This document shows positions 3,773-5,020 of a stretch of DNA of 5,020 nucleotides, one piece after another; position 1 is the first letter of the stretch; every line of letters begins with the position of its first letter. The DNA lies in contig SUUD01000129.1 of assembly GCA_015062715.1 (NCBI GenBank), forward strand, positions 1,040-6,059, read 5' to 3'. The notes under the pieces were generated by a model, which did no database searches, was not told where the DNA came from, and worked only from the letters and a program-made list of their open reading frames with translations. The stretch comes from Olsenella sp. GTDB lineage: Bacteria > Actinomycetota > Coriobacteriia > Coriobacteriales > Atopobiaceae. A program made the translations under genes and the position numbers.

Positions 3773-4858
3773 ATGTTGTACTCTACCAGCATCGGCCTTG
3801 ACGTGCACGCCCGCTCCATCAGCGCCGCCGCGTTCGTCTTCGAGACGGGGGAGGTCGTCCAGCGCACGTTCGGCTACGACCCGGGGGCGGTCGCCGCATG
3901 GGCGCGCTCGCTGCCGCAGCCCGCGGGCTGCCTCTACGAGAGCGGCCCCACGGGCTTCGACCTCAAGCGCAAGCTCGACGCGCTCGGCCTGCCCTGCCAC
4001 GTCGGCGCCGTCACCAAGATGGTGAGGCCCTCGGGCGACCGGGTGAAGACCGACAGGAGGGACGCGCTGTTCCTCTCCAGGCTGCTGGCGGTGGGCGAGT
4101 TCGTCGAGTGCGCCCCTCCCGAGCCGGCCATGGAGGCGGCCCGCGACCTCTCCCGGGCGCGCGAGGACGCGCGCGAGGCGCTGATGAGGGCGCGCCACCA
4201 GCTCTCGAAGTTCCTGCTCAGGAAGGGGCACGTGTGGCCGAGGGGCAGGTCCACCTGGACCAGGGCCCACCGCGAGTGGCTGCGCTCGATCGAGCTCCCG
4301 GACCCCTGCGAGCGCCTCGTGCTCGAGGAGTACGTCGCGCAGGTCAGGGAGTGCGAGGAGCGGCGCGCCCGCCTCGACGCGGCCATCGCCGAGAGGTCGG
4401 CCGCCGAGGACCTCGCCGGCGTCACGGCCAGGCTGCGGGCCCTGCGCGGCGTGTCCACCGTCACCGCGTTCGGCGTGGCCACCGAGATCGGCGACTTCTC
4501 CCGGTTCGCCACGCCCAGGGCCCTCATGTCCTACGTCGGGCTCGTGCCCTCCGAGTCGTCGTCGGGCGAGTCGACCTCGAGGGGCAGGATCACCAAGACG
4601 GGCAACTCGCACGTCAGGCGCCTGCTCGTCGAGGCCGCCTGGCACCACGCCAGGCCGCTCTCGCCGGCCTCCGAGGCGGACGTGGCCGCCTCGTCCGGCA
4701 TCTCCGCCGAGGCGGCGGGCGTGGCGTCCAGGGCCAACCGGAGGCTCCACCGGCGATACCTCGACCTGAGGGCGAGGAAGAAGGGCGCGAACGTCACCAA
4801 CGTGGCCGTCGCCCGCGAGCTCGCCGGCTTCTGCTGGGCGCTCGCGCTCTGCGGGTGA
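3773..4858 (+). CDS. IS110-family transposase (DEDD/Ser recombinase)
   Basis: The 361-residue protein has the two-domain layout of the family. The N-terminal RuvC-like DEDD domain shows Asp10 in IGLDVHARS, Glu56 in YESGPTG, and Asp94 and Asp97 in DRVKTDRRDA. A helical, charged linker covers about 120-215. The C-terminal domain (about 222-305) contains LRGVSTVTAFGVATEIGDF, then GLVPSESSSG with the candidate nucleophile serine (262-264, most likely Ser264) and GRITKTGNSHVRRLLVEAAW. Family enzymes excise the element as a circle and insert it by bridge-RNA-guided recombination. The start at 3773 follows a perfect AGGAGG. All catalytic residues are present and the frame is open, so it is probably active. 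About 21 of its 45 Arg codons are AGG, while trpB appears to use none, a sign of separate origin. The IS110 group rather than IS1111 is suggested, not proven. Confidence 0.95.
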   Translation: MLYSTSIGLDVHARSISAAAFVFETGEVVQRTFGYDPGAVAAWARSLPQPAGCLYESGPTGFDLKRKLDALGLPCHVGAVTKMVRPSGDRVKTDRRDALFLSRLLAVGEFVECAPPEPAMEAARDLSRAREDAREALMRARHQLSKFLLRKGHVWPRGRSTWTRAHREWLRSIELPDPCERLVLEEYVAQVRECEERRARLDAAIAERSAAEDLAGVTARLRALRGVSTVTAFGVATEIGDFSRFATPRALMSYVGLVPSESSSGESTSRGRITKTGNSHVRRLLVEAAWHHARPLSPASEADVAASSGISAEAAGVASRANRRLHRRYLDLRARKKGANVTNVAVARELAGFCWALALCG

Positions 4859-5020
4859 CGCGACCGTAGCAACCACCCTCCCGCGAGCGGCGGCGCGGCC
4901 GAGGCGCGTGGGGCACCCCGCGATCCGACTATGCGCAGCGAGGCCGGGCCTCGCCACGCGCGACCCTAGACCAGCGGAGCTCCCCAGCCGAAGCGTCGGA
5001 ATGCGTTAGCCAACACGCGG
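4859..5020. other. Noncoding right end of the IS110 element and flank
   Basis: No credible gene lies after the transposase stop. Bases 4910-4919 (GGGG CA CCCC) and 4938-4954 (GCGAGGCC G GGCCTCGC) are palindromes; the second is 12 bases inside the inferred right end. CGCGACC plus G or C plus TAG appears at 4859-4869 and 4959-4969, exactly 100 bases apart. No T tract follows the hairpins, so they are not canonical terminators. Bases 4973-5020, outside the element, show only a weak GCGT/ACGC hairpin and no coding signal. Confidence 0.5.

Larger units (their letters stand above)
3651..4967 (+). mobile_element. IS110-family insertion sequence
   Basis: One IS110-type transposase gene is flanked by noncoding ends of about 120 and 108 bases, with no terminal inverted repeats. 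CCCTAGAC occurs at 3649-3656 and again at 4964-4971 in direct orientation. IS110 elements recombine at a dinucleotide core, often CT, so the CT at 3651-3652 and 4966-4967 gives a plausible element of about 1.3 kb, normal for the family. The eight-base match could arise by chance at roughly the 10% level in this search space. A second possible right end is GT at 4866-4867, where CGCGACCGTAG nearly repeats the sequence at 4959-4969. The transposase gene defines the family firmly; the exact ends are inference. Confidence 0.75.

Noticed and set aside
3755..4957. 400-residue open frame on the minus strand
   Set aside because: It is the antisense shadow of the IS110 transposase, with low-complexity Gly/Arg/Ala/Pro content and no domain or ribosome binding site.
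4859..4966. IS1111-type guide RNA in the 3' noncoding end
   Set aside because: The region is palindromic, but I see no long closing stem or segments complementary to both ends, and subterminal inverted repeats typical of IS1111 elements were not found. The 5' end is the better candidate, though this is not excluded.
4973..5020. tRNA-like or attachment-site sequence at the right edge
   Set aside because: Only a four-base GCGT/ACGC pairing is present; no TTCGANNC, anticodon arm or acceptor stem can be formed.

Overview
The window is high-GC bacterial DNA with compact genes, all on the + strand. The tryptophan synthase beta type, an Actinobacteria-like leaderless promoter, a Phd/VapC-type toxin-antitoxin pair and an IS110-family element suggest an actinomycete, perhaps a gut Coriobacteriia (Olsenella/Collinsella/Atopobium-like). 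That placement is inference; no 16S or taxon-defining gene is present.

Layout: (1) 1-52 is a repeat made of TGTCTC/GAGACA inverted repeats and GTCCCC, resembling intergenic REP-like elements. (2) 126-423 is a long regulatory leader. It has a 25-residue leader peptide with adjacent Trp codons (168-245), an antiterminator pairing (246-260 with 286-300), and an intrinsic terminator ending in six T (281-309). This is a ribosome-mediated trp attenuator. (3) 424-1833 is a stand-alone TrpB2-type tryptophan synthase beta subunit; no trpA or other trp gene is in view. (4) 1841-1873 is a strong hairpin, followed by an extended -10 promoter that would give a leaderless transcript of a small two-TM protein with a cytoplasmic PH-like domain (1897-2403). 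(5) 2404-2625 is a noncoding stretch with one large inverted repeat and four TGTTGG motifs at 22/22/11-bp spacing. (6) 2626-2913 is a 95-residue protein of unknown function. (7) 2958-2976 is a perfect palindromic operator on an extended -10 promoter, driving an overlapping Phd-like antitoxin/PIN-domain toxin pair (2989-3252, 3236-3640). (8) About 3651-4967 is an IS110-family element with a DEDD/Ser transposase (3773-4858). Its 5' noncoding region folds into a long-range stem that covers the transposase ribosome binding site and is a candidate bridge RNA. The last ~50 bases hold nothing I can identify.

How the parts work together: the attenuator should switch trpB2 on when charged tRNA-Trp is scarce, which fits tryptophan salvage from indole and serine. 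The antitoxin probably represses its own operon through the palindrome. The IS110 element landed just downstream of the toxin gene, and its RNA leader probably combines target/donor guiding with restraint of transposase translation. The strongest leads are the attenuator on an apparently orphan trpB2 and the RNA structure with donor-matching sequence upstream of the IS110 transposase.
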